Positions 7,374 through 17,167 of a stretch of DNA of 32,409 bases are shown here, in pieces (positions within the stretch are counted from its first letter, which is position 1; the number at the start of each line of letters is the position of its first letter). A program made the translations under genes and the position numbers. The stretch is from Cellvibrionales bacterium UBA4435 (GTDB lineage Bacteria; Pseudomonadota; Gammaproteobacteria; Pseudomonadales; Porticoccaceae): positions 1 through 32,409 of the forward strand of contig DGPR01000045.1 of assembly GCA_002390525.1 (NCBI GenBank), written 5' to 3'. The notes beneath the pieces are model-generated. The model saw only the letters and a program-made list of their open reading frames with translations. It was not told the origin of the DNA and made no database searches.

Positions 7374-9539
7374 ATGGACGTTACATCTATACTTGACCCT
7401 CTAAATGCTGCGCAAAGAGAAGCAGTATCAAGCACTGACAAACATTTGTTAGTGTTAGCTGGTGCAGGTAGCGGAAAGACGCGTGTTCTAGTTCATCGAA
7501 TTGCTTGGTTAGTACAAGTTGAAAATATATCACCACACAGTATCTTGGGCGTCACCTTTACTAACAAAGCTGCTAAAGAGATGAGAGGCCGTTTGGAAAA
7601 CATGTTGGGAGCTTCCGTTTCAAACATGTGGGTAGGAACTTTTCACGGCCTTGCTCACAGGCTGTTGAAGCTACATTGGAAAGATGCAGGTTTGCCGCAA
7701 AACTTTCAGATCTTAGACAGTGACGATCAGCTCAGAACCGTAAAGCGTGTTTACCGTTTACTTGGTATCGACGATAGTAAATGGCCTTACAGACAAGCTC
7801 AAAGCTTTATAAATAAACAAAAAGATGATGGGCTTCGATCAAAGAATATGCCACCTGCAGATGATCCTTACCAGCGCATTATGACCCAAATTTATATTGC
7901 ATATGAGGATACGTGTGTCAGATCAGGTATGGTTGATTTTGGCGAATTACTTTTACGCGCATATGAGCTATGGTCACAAAATCCAGCCTTACTGTGCCAT
8001 TATCAGCAACGTTTTGATCAAATCTTAGTAGATGAGTTTCAGGATACAAATGCTATTCAGTATGCTTGGTTAAGGTTACTTGCTGGCGATAGCGTTAGGA
8101 TTACTGCAGTGGGAGACGATGATCAATCTATTTATGGTTGGCGTGGTGCAAAAGTTGAAAATATCTTAAATTTTAATCATGACTATCCAGAAACTACCAT
8201 AGTAAGGCTTGAGCAGAATTATAGATCTACTAAAAATATTTTATCTGCAGCTAATGCGGTTATTTCTCATAATACAGATCGATTGGGAAAGAATCTGTGG
8301 ACAGAAGAGATCGAGGGAGAGCCGATCTCACTCTATGCTTCGTTTAATGAGCATGATGAAGCTCGCTTTATATCTGGAACTATTGATGACTGGGTGAAAA
8401 ATGGTGGTATGCGAGATGAGGTATCAGTTTTATATCGCTCTAATGCTCAATCAAGGGTTCTAGAAGAGGCACTATTGCGTGCACAAATTCCATATAGAAT
8501 TTATGGTGGTCAGAAGTTTTACGAAAGACAGGAAATACGAAACGCTTTAGCATACTTACGATTAGTCGTTAATCGTAATGATGATGCAGCATTTGAACGA
8601 ATAGTAAATACGCCCACACGAGGAATAGGAGATAAAACTATTGAGGTATTGAGAGGGCTTGCTCGTGGTGAAAACATATCTATGTGGGATGCAGTAAAAT
8701 TAGCAATTAGCGGTAAAAATTTCACAGGGCGAGCTTTGAGTGCTGTGCAGGCTTTTATGGATCTAGTCAACAAGCTAGATAAAAATTTCTCCGATCTCAG
8801 TTTACCAGATCAAACAGATAGTGTAGTTACTGAATCTGGACTTATTGATTTTTATAGACGAGAAAAAGGTGATAGGGGGCAATCTCGGATTGAGAATCTG
8901 GAGGAGCTTGTTGTTGCATGCCGAGCTTTTGAGCCCGACGATGCAGAACAGTCAGCATTACCACAGTTTTTAGATCAAGCAGCTTTGGATGCCGGAGATA
9001 AACAAGCAGGTGAAAATGAGGATGCAGTTCAGCTCATGACACTTCATTCATCAAAAGGTTTAGAGTTCTCTATTGTTTTTTTGGCAGGTATGGAAGAAAA
9101 CCTTTTTCCGCATAAAATGTCAATCGAAGATCCAGTAAGGCTCGAAGAAGAGCGTCGACTTGCTTATGTAGGCATCACTCGTGCCATGAAAAAACTATAC
9201 CTAACATTTGCTGAGTCTCGTCAGCAATACGGTACAGAAAGCTATAATACTGTCTCACGCTTTGTGCGTGATATCCCTACTGAGCATATAGAGGAAATTA
9301 GATTAGGTGGCAAAATAACAAGCCCTACAAGTTATGCAAAAAAATCTGTTAGTCAGTTTAGTGACGAGGGAACAGATACTGGTTTGAAGCTAGGGCAGAG
9401 GGTAATACATAAGGTTTTTGGTGAAGGGGTCATTTTGAATTTTGAGGGCAATGGACCTAACGCAAGAATACAAGTAAATTTCTCTAATAATGGAAGTAAG
9501 TGGCTGGTTCAGTCTTACGCTAAACTTGAAGCTCTGTAA
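7374..9539 (+). CDS. uvrD: DNA helicase II, UvrD
   Basis: Superfamily 1A 3'-5' helicase for nucleotide excision and mismatch repair. From ATG 7374 it is 721 residues, matching E. coli UvrD (720) from the first residues (MDVTSILDPLN against MDVSYLLDSLN). Walker A AGAGSGKT at 29-36, TFTNKAA (motif Ia), VDEFQD (motif II), GDDDQSIYGWRGA (motif III), QNYRS (motif IV), LMTLHSSKGLEF (motif V), AYVGITRA (motif VI) and a C-terminal Tudor-like tail (KLGQRVIHKVFGEG). An earlier ATG at 7314, preceded by a good AAGGA (7303-7307), would add 20 residues. The conserved start at 7374 lacks a clear ribosome site, so the true start is open. No LexA box seen. Confidence 0.95.
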   Translation: MDVTSILDPLNAAQREAVSSTDKHLLVLAGAGSGKTRVLVHRIAWLVQVENISPHSILGVTFTNKAAKEMRGRLENMLGASVSNMWVGTFHGLAHRLLKLHWKDAGLPQNFQILDSDDQLRTVKRVYRLLGIDDSKWPYRQAQSFINKQKDDGLRSKNMPPADDPYQRIMTQIYIAYEDTCVRSGMVDFGELLLRAYELWSQNPALLCHYQQRFDQILVDEFQDTNAIQYAWLRLLAGDSVRITAVGDDDQSIYGWRGAKVENILNFNHDYPETTIVRLEQNYRSTKNILSAANAVISHNTDRLGKNLWTEEIEGEPISLYASFNEHDEARFISGTIDDWVKNGGMRDEVSVLYRSNAQSRVLEEALLRAQIPYRIYGGQKFYERQEIRNALAYLRLVVNRNDDAAFERIVNTPTRGIGDKTIEVLRGLARGENISMWDAVKLAISGKNFTGRALSAVQAFMDLVNKLDKNFSDLSLPDQTDSVVTESGLIDFYRREKGDRGQSRIENLEELVVACRAFEPDDAEQSALPQFLDQAALDAGDKQAGENEDAVQLMTLHSSKGLEFSIVFLAGMEENLFPHKMSIEDPVRLEEERRLAYVGITRAMKKLYLTFAESRQQYGTESYNTVSRFVRDIPTEHIEEIRLGGKITSPTSYAKKSVSQFSDEGTDTGLKLGQRVIHKVFGEGVILNFEGNGPNARIQVNFSNNGSKWLVQSYAKLEAL

Positions 9540-9582
9540 AAATTTTGATTTCTAATTTTAACTAAATGAAGTGATACCAAAA

Positions 9583-10704
9583 ATGCTTATTAGATGTTTT
9601 TTAAAAAATTTATCCTTAATATTAATTTGTACCTTTACATTATCTGGATGCGGAGACTCGGAGAATAGAGCATTATCAGAGAAAACCGATAGTGTATTTG
9701 AGAAAAAGGTTTATAAATGGAAAATGGTAACTACTTGGCCAAAAAATTTACCAGGGTTAGGGTTTGCCGCAGAAAATTTTTCGAAATTAGTAGGTAAAAT
9801 GAGTGGGGGGCGCTTGCTCATAAAAGTTTATGGAGCTGGTCAGCTTGTTCCAGCACTTGAAGTCTTTGATGCTGTATCCCAGGGCACAGCACAAATAGGT
9901 CATGGCTCCGCCTATTATTGGAAAGGAAAGATACAAACGGCGGCCCTATTCACTACAGTACCATTTGGTTTAAATGCGCAAGAAATGAACAGCTGGTTAC
10001 ATTACGGGGGCGGAATAGAATTATGGAGAGAGCTGTATGAGCCATTCAATCTAGTACCACTTGCGGCAGGAAATACTGGAGTACAAATGGCTGGGTGGTT
10101 TAATCGAGAAATTAATAGCATTGAGGATTTAAAAGGGCTAAAGATGAGAATACCCGGAATTGGCGGTGAAGTTATCAGCAAACTGGGTGTCGAAACAGTC
10201 AATATTCCAGGTGGAGAGCTATATACTGCAATGCAAACCGGTGTGATTGACGCCACAGAGTGGGTAGGACCATATAACGATCTAGCACTTGGTTTTCATC
10301 AAGTAGCCAAATATTATTATTATCCGGGTTGGCAGGAGCCTGGACCCACCTTGGAACTGATAATAAATAAACAGTTATACGACAGTTTACCTCAAGACTT
10401 GCAAGCTATAATCGAAGTCGCTGCACGGGCAATAAATCAAGACATGCTTGACGAATACACAGCTAGAAATCAAAAAGCACTTGATCTGTTAGTAAACACT
10501 CATGGGGTTCAGCTAAAAAAACTTCCAGATCCAGTATTATCTAAATTAAAAAATATTACACAAAAAGTCTTAAAAGATATGGTAGCCAAGGACCCAGTAT
10601 TTAAGAAGGTTTATGAGTCACAGGAAGCATTTAAAGAACAAATAAAAAAATATCATAAGATTTCTGAGCAATCCTACTACCAAGCTAGAGAAATAAAGAA
10701 TTAA
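9583..10704 (+). CDS. dctP: TRAP transporter substrate-binding lipoprotein (DctP/TakP-like)
   Basis: Periplasmic binding protein of a tripartite ATP-independent transporter, closest to the monocarboxylate/2-oxoacid binders (TakP type). The protein carries YYWKGK, AGNTGVQMAGWFN, LKGLKMRIPG, PGGELYTAMQTGVIDATEWVGP (split over two strands of the fold) and YYYYPGWQEPG. The N-terminus is a lipoprotein signal with lipobox LSGC, cysteine 23 counted from ATG 9583. A GTG at 9571 would add four residues; GAAGTGA is better spaced for 9583. The membrane partners DctQ and DctM are absent here, since trkH follows on the opposite strand, so it is an orphan or pairs with a distant permease. It lies 43 bases after uvrD. 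Confidence 0.88.
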   Translation: MLIRCFLKNLSLILICTFTLSGCGDSENRALSEKTDSVFEKKVYKWKMVTTWPKNLPGLGFAAENFSKLVGKMSGGRLLIKVYGAGQLVPALEVFDAVSQGTAQIGHGSAYYWKGKIQTAALFTTVPFGLNAQEMNSWLHYGGGIELWRELYEPFNLVPLAAGNTGVQMAGWFNREINSIEDLKGLKMRIPGIGGEVISKLGVETVNIPGGELYTAMQTGVIDATEWVGPYNDLALGFHQVAKYYYYPGWQEPGPTLELIINKQLYDSLPQDLQAIIEVAARAINQDMLDEYTARNQKALDLLVNTHGVQLKKLPDPVLSKLKNITQKVLKDMVAKDPVFKKVYESQEAFKEQIKKYHKISEQSYYQAREIKN

Positions 10705-10735
10705 AATTACAAAAGATGAACCAATTATTATAGTT

Positions 10736-12178
10736 TTACTTTCGCCAATACATTGGCGTTATCAATATAAGACATACAAATATTTCTAGACGCCCTAGAA
10801 TCATCCCAAAACATAAAACATACTTTGCAAAGATACTTATATTAGCATAGTTCTCTGCAACCACTCCAAGTCCAGGACCCAGGTTATTTAAAGACGCTGC
10901 GGCGGCAGACCAGGAGCTTTCATAATCTATACCCGTTGCCATTAACAATAAAATCATTAAATAAAATATCGCTATATATATACCAAAAAAAGCCCAGACA
11001 CCGTCAGTAACCGAGTTAGGCACATTCTTATTTTTAATTTTGATTCGAAAGACACCGTTGGGATGGATGAATCTTTGCGTATGACAGATTATTTGTTTTG
11101 CGATAATTAGTACCCTGCCTATTTTAATTCCACCACCCGTTGATCCGGCGCAAGATCCGAAAAAAGAACATAAAATTAGAAAAAATGGTAAAAAACTAGG
11201 CCAACTCGTATATGCTTTTGTTACAAATCCTGTAGTTGTCATGATCGATACAAATTGAAAAACGCCATGGTATAAACTGTCACTTTGACTATATACATTT
11301 GTAGAATATAAATAAATTACTACCAGAGCAGACCCAAATACAAGAATTGATAAATAGAGTTTAGCTTCCTCATTATGTAAATAATGTTTTAGTGATTTTC
11401 TTATCCAAGCATAATAATGTAACCCAAAACTCAGTCCAGAGAGAACCATGAAAATTATACAAATGATCATGATAGCTGGGGTGTCGTTAAAAAACCCCAT
11501 ACTTGCATCATGAGTTGAAAAACCACCAATTGCTACAGTGGAAAAGCTATGTGAAACTGCATCAAAAAAAGTCATCCCTGCGACCCAATAAGCGATAAGA
11601 CAGCACAAAGTCAGACACATATAGATAATAAACAAAACTTTTGCTGTGTCTTGTATTCTTGGCGTTAGTTTCTTGTCGCTTGTTGCCCCAGCTCTATATA
11701 GTTCGATTACTCCAACACCAAGCATTGGCATTACTGCAATAGCAATCACGACTATACCTATGCCACCTAGCCACTGAAGCTGTTGCCGATAATAAAGAAT
11801 CGATTTTGGAAGCAAGTCTAAACCTGATATTGCGGTTGCTCCAGTAGTGGTAAGCCCTGACATTGATTCGAAAATCGCATCTGTAACAGTGAGATTTATA
11901 GAGTCAGCTAGGTAAAATGGTAGAGCACCTACAATACCTAACTCCAGCCAAAACATTACGGTTATTAAGAGGCCATCTCGTGCACGAAGCTCTGTTTTTT
12001 TTGCGCTAAATGGCAGCCACATAATCATGCCTATTGAAAAAATAACGGCAAAAGACAGCAAAAAGTCCTGATGAGCACCCTCTTCAAAAACGTAAGATAC
12101 AAAAATTGGGGGCAATAAAGTTAGGCTGAATATCATCATCAGTATGCCAAGAACTTTTGAAATCATTGAAAAATTCAT
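10736..12178 (-). CDS. trkH: Trk potassium uptake channel subunit TrkH
   Basis: 480-residue polytopic membrane protein of the TrkH/KtrB superfamily, the K+-translocating subunit. The four pore loops are visible: TTTGAT (110-115), STVAIGGFST (213-222), MTTTGFVT (313-320) and SLNNLGPGLG (429-438). The gating-loop region GSCAGSTGGGIKIGR (341-355) is typical. It lies 68 bases downstream of trkA on the same strand, and TrkA is its cytoplasmic regulator, so the two are likely one unit. Its ribosome site is weak, and an 18-base palindrome stands in the gap. Confidence 0.93.
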   Translation of the reverse strand: MNFSMISKVLGILMMIFSLTLLPPIFVSYVFEEGAHQDFLLSFAVIFSIGMIMWLPFSAKKTELRARDGLLITVMFWLELGIVGALPFYLADSINLTVTDAIFESMSGLTTTGATAISGLDLLPKSILYYRQQLQWLGGIGIVVIAIAVMPMLGVGVIELYRAGATSDKKLTPRIQDTAKVLFIIYMCLTLCCLIAYWVAGMTFFDAVSHSFSTVAIGGFSTHDASMGFFNDTPAIMIICIIFMVLSGLSFGLHYYAWIRKSLKHYLHNEEAKLYLSILVFGSALVVIYLYSTNVYSQSDSLYHGVFQFVSIMTTTGFVTKAYTSWPSFLPFFLILCSFFGSCAGSTGGGIKIGRVLIIAKQIICHTQRFIHPNGVFRIKIKNKNVPNSVTDGVWAFFGIYIAIFYLMILLLMATGIDYESSWSAAAASLNNLGPGLGVVAENYANISIFAKYVLCFGMILGRLEIFVCLILITPMYWRK

Positions 12179-12208
12179 AATTCTTTTATAGTTGTCCTAA
12201 GGCATTCG

Positions 12209-12226
12209 AAGCTATCTAGATAGCTT
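12209..12226. repeat. 18-bp perfect palindrome between trkA and trkH
   Basis: AAGCTATCT followed directly by its reverse complement AGATAGCTT. As RNA it could fold into a seven-pair stem with a CTAG loop. No U-run follows on the minus strand, so it is not a standard terminator. It may be an operator, an mRNA processing site or a partial attenuator between trkA and trkH. Confidence 0.6.
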
Positions 12227-12246
12227 TATATAACCTAATATTTCAA

Positions 12247-13629
12247 TTAGAAAAAATTTAATCCAACCGAGAAAAGCCGTTCAACTTCACGTGTTTTTTC
12301 TTTATCCACAACAAAAATAATCGCATGATCATTGCTTTTTATGACAGTATCATGGTGAGCGATTATAACTTCTTCATCTCTTACCAAGGCTGCAACAGTA
12401 ACCCCTTTAGGTGACTTTATCTCGCTTATAGTTCTACCTACAACTTTTGATGACCTATAGTCACCATGAATAACTATTTCCATAGCTTCAGCTGCTCCTC
12501 TTCTCAGAGAATTTGCACTTACGGTATCTCCTCTCCTCACATGTGCCAGAAGGGTGCTAGTTGTTGCTTGTTGGGGAGAAATAGCTATATCAATTTCACC
12601 ACCTTGAATTAAATTTGCATAAACCGGATTATTAATTAATGTCATAACCGATCTGACCCCAAGTCTTTTTGCCAACAAAGAGGACATAATATTTACTTCG
12701 TCATCGTTAGTAAGAGCTAGAAATACGTCTGTTTTATCTATATTTTCTTGTAACAATATTTCTTGATCAGCAGCAGAGCCATGCAATACTATAGTATTAT
12801 TTAGGTGCTCTGATATAAACTCACATCTTTCTTCTGAATATTCAATAATTTTAACACTTAAATCTTCTTCAAGTGATTTAGCAACTTGAAATCCTATATT
12901 ACCTCCACCTGCGATAATTATTCGACGATAAGGATTATCTAGACGCCCAAGCTCTTCCATCACTTTGCGTATGTTTTTCTTAGCAGCAATAAAAAAAACT
13001 TCATCATCTTCTTCGATAAGAGTATCCCCTTCAGGGATAATGGAGCGATCTTTTCGGAAAATCGCTGCTACTCTAGCATCAGCTTTAGGCATGTGTTCAC
13101 CTAAAACCCTCAGCTCTTTTCCCAATAGCGGACCACCTTGGGCAACCTTAACCGCAACTAATTGAGCTAGCCCATGAGCATAGTCGACAACCTGAAGTGC
13201 ACCTGGTCTAGCAATAAGTCGACAAATATAGTCTGTTACAACTTTTTCTGGAGATATAAAAAAATCTACTGGAAAATTATCATCATGGAATAATCGACTA
13301 CGATATTTTTTTGATGTATAGCTTGTACTTCTAACACGTGCTATTTTTGTTTCAGTGCGAAATAAAGAGTGCGCTACTTGGCAGGCAACGATATTAAGCT
13401 CGTCACTTTTCGTAACTGCTACCATCATATCCGCATCTTCTATTCCCGCTTTTATGAGAATGTCGGGGTGAGATCCGATTCCGCACACTACCCTTATATC
13501 AATACGTTTTTGTAGATCTAGTAATTTTTTTTCGTTCCAGTCTATCACCGATATATCGTTTGATTCGGCTGATAGGTGTTGCGCTAGAGTAGTTCCAACT
13601 TTACCAGCACCAACAATTACTATTTTCAT
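12247..13629 (-). CDS. trkA: Trk system potassium regulator TrkA
   Basis: Cytoplasmic NAD(H)/nucleotide-binding regulator of TrkH. It has two tandem RCK units, as in E. coli TrkA (458 residues; here 460). The first Rossmann motif is GAGKVG at 7-12 with the acidic end ID at 29-30; the second is GGGNIG at 241-246. Each is followed by a TrkA-C domain (about 150-220 and 380-455). In the E. coli-type arrangement trkA is the last gene of def-fmt-rsmB-trkA. Here the order is kept, with a 132-base gap to rsmB that may contain its own promoter (13630-13761, AT-rich, nothing decisive seen). Confidence 0.95.
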   Translation of the reverse strand: MKIVIVGAGKVGTTLAQHLSAESNDISVIDWNEKKLLDLQKRIDIRVVCGIGSHPDILIKAGIEDADMMVAVTKSDELNIVACQVAHSLFRTETKIARVRSTSYTSKKYRSRLFHDDNFPVDFFISPEKVVTDYICRLIARPGALQVVDYAHGLAQLVAVKVAQGGPLLGKELRVLGEHMPKADARVAAIFRKDRSIIPEGDTLIEEDDEVFFIAAKKNIRKVMEELGRLDNPYRRIIIAGGGNIGFQVAKSLEEDLSVKIIEYSEERCEFISEHLNNTIVLHGSAADQEILLQENIDKTDVFLALTNDDEVNIMSSLLAKRLGVRSVMTLINNPVYANLIQGGEIDIAISPQQATTSTLLAHVRRGDTVSANSLRRGAAEAMEIVIHGDYRSSKVVGRTISEIKSPKGVTVAALVRDEEVIIAHHDTVIKSNDHAIIFVVDKEKTREVERLFSVGLNFF

Positions 13630-13761
13630 AATGGATAGCCTTTAATGCTTAGAAATGAGGAAATTTATTATCATACTTTATATCTGTATTGGGTTTTTAT
13701 GCTGCTTATTTTATTTACAGTCATAACATATACTAATCTTTAACTATTTTTTATATTAGAT

Positions 13762-15069
13762 CTAGAGTTTTCGGAGTCGAGCATAGTAAAAACCATCATA
13801 CCCATTCACTGATGGGAGTAATTGTCTTCCATGCGAAGTTTCTATTCCAGCCCGAAGCTCTATTTTTTCAACAGCTGCATCAGATGCACAATCTAGAAAT
13901 CTTGAAATTACCATATCATTTTCTTGAGGTAATATGGAACACGTTGCATATAATAAAAGCCCGTTTTTTCTTAAGGTAGGCCATACAGTATTCAGAAGCT
14001 TTAACTGCAAAATAGCAAGTTTCTGGATATCTTTCGACTTACGTAGTGTCTTGATATCTGGGTTTCGTCGAATTACGCCTGTAGCAGAACAGGGTGCGTC
14101 TAATAATATTCGGTCAAAAAGGACTTTATCCCACCAAATATTTGTTTCAAATATATCGCAAGCAATAAGTTTTGTGTGTAGCTGTAAGCGATCTAAATTT
14201 TCTTGCACACGATCTAAACGTTCCTTTGATATATCAACACTTATAACATTGCTATTATCGAGACAATTTCTTTTAATGTATTCTAAAATATGACCAGTTT
14301 TTCCTCCTGGCGCACAACAAGCATCAAGAATTCTTTGTTTTGGCATTAACTCAAGCAAATGTGCACTAAACTGAGCAGCTTCATCTTGAATACTCACTGC
14401 ACCTATTGAAAAATTAGGTAGACTGAAGACATCCAAAGGTTTTTTTAGGGTTATTCCATCGGGGCTAGTAAGTGTAGCTGAAGCATCGATTCTATTACTT
14501 CTCAGCAAGCTTAGATATTCGCCTTGATTATTATGGTTTATATTGACCCTCAAGGTCATTGGTGGTTTAGTATTATTTGATTCAATTAAAGAGGCTAATT
14601 GTTGCGGCCAAGCATCTTCCAATAGATCGACCAACCATTTCGGATGAGAAGTAGTATAGCCTACGTTTTTTACTAGCTTTTTTTCTAGCTCTATTTTTTC
14701 GCGTAGAAATCTACGTAAAACAGCATTTACAAGGTTTGTTGCCCAGGGCTTATTCAAAACTCTGCATGCTTTTACTGATTCATTTACAGCGGCATGGGAT
14801 GGTACACGAGTTTCTGTGATTTGATATATTGCACACACTATTGCCGCTTCAATATCTTTATCTTTTTGTTTAAATGGTTTTTTGAGCAAAAAATCTAGAC
14901 ATAATTGCAACTTTGGATAATAACGCAATGTACCGTAGCTTAACTCTTGTACCAAAGCTCGGTCAGTTTCAGTAACTTTTGTAATATATTTTGGAACTAA
15001 TTTACTTAGTGAACCAGAACCCTGAAGTATGCCAGTAATTATATGAATTGTAGCAATTCTAGGATCCAT
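13762..15069 (-). CDS. rsmB: 16S rRNA m5C967 methyltransferase RsmB
   Basis: S-adenosylmethionine-dependent enzyme that methylates C967 of 16S rRNA. An N-terminal NusB-like RNA-binding domain (about 5-135) precedes the Rossmann methyltransferase domain: SAM motif LDACCAPGGKTGH at 248-260, LLDAPCSATG with C327, and catalytic YATCSILPQEN with C377. 435 residues against 429 in E. coli. It begins six bases after fmt ends, so the two are co-transcribed. Confidence 0.94.
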   Translation of the reverse strand: MDPRIATIHIITGILQGSGSLSKLVPKYITKVTETDRALVQELSYGTLRYYPKLQLCLDFLLKKPFKQKDKDIEAAIVCAIYQITETRVPSHAAVNESVKACRVLNKPWATNLVNAVLRRFLREKIELEKKLVKNVGYTTSHPKWLVDLLEDAWPQQLASLIESNNTKPPMTLRVNINHNNQGEYLSLLRSNRIDASATLTSPDGITLKKPLDVFSLPNFSIGAVSIQDEAAQFSAHLLELMPKQRILDACCAPGGKTGHILEYIKRNCLDNSNVISVDISKERLDRVQENLDRLQLHTKLIACDIFETNIWWDKVLFDRILLDAPCSATGVIRRNPDIKTLRKSKDIQKLAILQLKLLNTVWPTLRKNGLLLYATCSILPQENDMVISRFLDCASDAAVEKIELRAGIETSHGRQLLPSVNGYDGFYYARLRKL

Positions 15070-15075
15070 TTATAT

Positions 15076-16026
15076 CTAACCCATATCTCTAAAAATATTT
15101 CCAGGTGCAAATAATCCAGATTTAGATCGAAGTAGCTCCGAAACGTTTAATCGACTTTTACCAGGCAACTGTAGCTCAGTTAATAAAATACTTCCCATTC
15201 CTGTACTAACTAGAATACCCTCATTTCTGGCATCGATTATGGTTCCAGGCGTAAATTTTTTTTTGTCAGAGGATAATTTTGCACTCCAGATTTTTATTCG
15301 TATTCCATTCAGATAAGTATAGGTAACTTGATAGGGATTGAATGCTAATATTTTTTTAAATAATAAATCTGCCGGTCTTAACCAATCAATAAGCATTTCT
15401 TCTTTATTAATTTTTTTCGCATAAGTACATTGATCATGATCTTGTTTAGTTTGAGTTAAAGTTCTTTGCTCAACTTTTTCTAATGTATGAATAAGTTTTG
15501 CAGGGCCTATCTTGGACAATTTTGCTTCGAGAGATCCTCCAGTCTCGTTTGATTCGATATTACATTTAATAGTACTTAAAATATCGCCTGTGTCTAAGCC
15601 AACATCCATCTGCATCATAGTTATTCCAGTTTCGTTATCTCCAGCCTCTATAGCTCTCTGTATTGGTGCAGCACCACGCCATCGTGGTAAAAGTGAGGCA
15701 TGAACGTTGATACAACCGTATTTGGGTATATTCAATATTTCTATAGGTAAAAGTAAGCCGTAAGCAACCACTATCATTAAATCAGGTCTATGGTTTGAAA
15801 GGATTAATCTATCTTCATCAGATTTAAAGTTTTCAGGTTGATACAATGGTAAGTTAGCCTTTTCAGCTAAAATCTTTACTGGACTAGAGGCCATTTTCTT
15901 ACCCCGACCCGATGGTCGATCAGGTTGGGTATAAACGGCAACTACCTCATGAGTAGAGTTTTCGAAAATTAACGCATACAAATGTTTAGCAGCAAATTCA
16001 GGAGTACCAGCAAATACTATACGCAA
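15076..16026 (-). CDS. fmt: Methionyl-tRNA formyltransferase
   Basis: Formylates initiator Met-tRNA using 10-formyltetrahydrofolate. Catalytic residues are in place: N107 and H109 in INVHASLLPRWRG, and D145 in DVGLDTGD. The C-terminal OB-fold domain (about 205-310) is present. 316 residues, the normal length. The gene lies between def and rsmB on the same strand, the conserved gammaproteobacterial order. It starts 40 bases after def ends; the GGAGG just before its ATG is a strong ribosome site. Confidence 0.95.
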   Translation of the reverse strand: MRIVFAGTPEFAAKHLYALIFENSTHEVVAVYTQPDRPSGRGKKMASSPVKILAEKANLPLYQPENFKSDEDRLILSNHRPDLMIVVAYGLLLPIEILNIPKYGCINVHASLLPRWRGAAPIQRAIEAGDNETGITMMQMDVGLDTGDILSTIKCNIESNETGGSLEAKLSKIGPAKLIHTLEKVEQRTLTQTKQDHDQCTYAKKINKEEMLIDWLRPADLLFKKILAFNPYQVTYTYLNGIRIKIWSAKLSSDKKKFTPGTIIDARNEGILVSTGMGSILLTELQLPGKSRLNVSELLRSKSGLFAPGNIFRDMG

Positions 16027-16066
16027 TTTAACAAACCCTCCTGACTACCAGTTTCAGCTATTGCAT

Positions 16067-16576
16067 TTATCGATCATCATAGCGCAGTTTTTTTTGTAGC
16101 TTTTTCTTGAGTCGTGTCTGTTTCAGTGGAGATAAATAGTCTACGAATAATTTACCATTAAGATGGTCAATCTCGTGTTGAACACATACAGCAAGTAAAC
16201 CTCTTGGTTCAAAATCAAACGATTGACCTCTTTTATCAAGAGCGGTTACTCGAATATTTTGAGGCCGATCAACAATTTCTGTAAATTCAGGCACAGATAA
16301 ACATCCCTCTTCAGTCGGGCTAATTGAGTCGTCCAATATTTCAAGAATTGGGTTAACGAGAATAATTGGATTTTTATCACTTTTATCTATATCAATCACT
16401 ATAATACGCTTATGAACATTGACTTGTGTTGCTGCTAAACCTATACCCTCAGCTTCATACATAGTTTCGAGCATATCTTCAATCAATTTTCTAGTTGCAC
16501 CGGTTATATTATCGACAGGCTCAGCTACTGTTCGAAGACGCGAATCAGGAAATTTAAGAATATTCAATAAAGACAT
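16067..16576 (-). CDS. def: Peptide deformylase
   Basis: Metalloenzyme removing the N-formyl group from new proteins. All three motifs are intact: GIGLAATQ (44-51), EGCLS with metal ligand C92 (90-94) and HEIDH (134-138). 169 residues, equal to the E. coli enzyme. It heads the minus-strand unit def-fmt-rsmB(-trkA-trkH) and is divergent from purE across an 81-base gap. Confidence 0.96.
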   Translation of the reverse strand: MSLLNILKFPDSRLRTVAEPVDNITGATRKLIEDMLETMYEAEGIGLAATQVNVHKRIIVIDIDKSDKNPIILVNPILEILDDSISPTEEGCLSVPEFTEIVDRPQNIRVTALDKRGQSFDFEPRGLLAVCVQHEIDHLNGKLFVDYLSPLKQTRLKKKLQKKLRYDDR

Positions 16577-16609
16577 GATATTTTTAACGAGTATCTAGCC
16601 ATTAGGTAT

Positions 16610-16638
16610 TAACCACTGCTAACATATGCTTTTATAAT
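16610..16638 (+). promoter_or_regulatory. Candidate promoter for purE-tsaC
   Basis: A perfect TATAAT at 16633-16638 lies 20 bases upstream of the purE ATG. The -35 region at 16610-16615 (TAACCA) is a poor match at 17-base spacing. It sits in the short def/purE divergent gap, so a promoter is expected here. Confidence 0.4.
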
Positions 16639-16657
16639 TAAAAAGGAATTATACACA

Positions 16658-17167
16658 ATGAGTAAGACGTTTGTCGCAATTCTTATGGGTTCTGATTCTG
16701 ATTTACCAGTAATGGAATCATGTATTGATATTTTAAGACAGTTCGAGGTACCTTTTAAAGTCAAAATTACTTCTGCGCATCGAACTCCTGAAGCTACACA
16801 CAAGTTTGTAAAAGATTGTGATCATGAAGGTTGCGCAGCTTTTATTTGTGCAGCAGGTATGGCTGCACACTTGGCAGGTGCTGTAGCAGCAACAACTCTT
16901 CGACCTGTTATCGGGGTTCCAATTAACGCTTCTATGGATGGCCTAGATGCTTTGCTTTCAACAGTTCAAATGCCTGGTGGCATACCTGTCGCTACCGTTG
17001 CAATTGGAAAAGCCGGAGCCAAAAATGCTGCTTACCTTGCAATGCAAATCATCGCTACTTCAGATACTAAGATTCATAAAGCTCTCATCAACGAGCGCGA
17101 GAAGAATGCTTTAACTATTATTGAAAAAGATGCTCATTTGCAAGAGAAATTAAACAATCAGCAATGA
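16658..17167 (+). CDS. purE: N5-carboxyaminoimidazole ribonucleotide mutase PurE
   Basis: Purine biosynthesis enzyme making 4-carboxyaminoimidazole ribonucleotide. Class I PurE signature: MGSDSDL (10-16), SAHRTPE with H41, AAGMAAHLAG, then GLDALLSTVQMPGGIPVAT and AIGKAGAKNAAYLA. 169 residues, as in E. coli. AAGGA precedes the ATG. The usual partner purK (N5-CAIR synthase) is not adjacent. Instead the stop overlaps the tsaC start (ATGA), so purE and tsaC are translationally coupled. It occupies the place where dprA usually lies next to tsaC. Confidence 0.93.
   Translation: MSKTFVAILMGSDSDLPVMESCIDILRQFEVPFKVKITSAHRTPEATHKFVKDCDHEGCAAFICAAGMAAHLAGAVAATTLRPVIGVPINASMDGLDALLSTVQMPGGIPVATVAIGKAGAKNAAYLAMQIIATSDTKIHKALINEREKNALTIIEKDAHLQEKLNNQQ

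Noticed and set aside
7355..7375. LexA (SOS) box before uvrD
   Set aside because: CTGT occurs at about 7357 but no matching ACAG half-site follows at the required distance.
13934..14293. 119-codon plus-strand frame opposite rsmB
   Set aside because: The minus-strand frame carries all RsmB motifs; this is its shadow.
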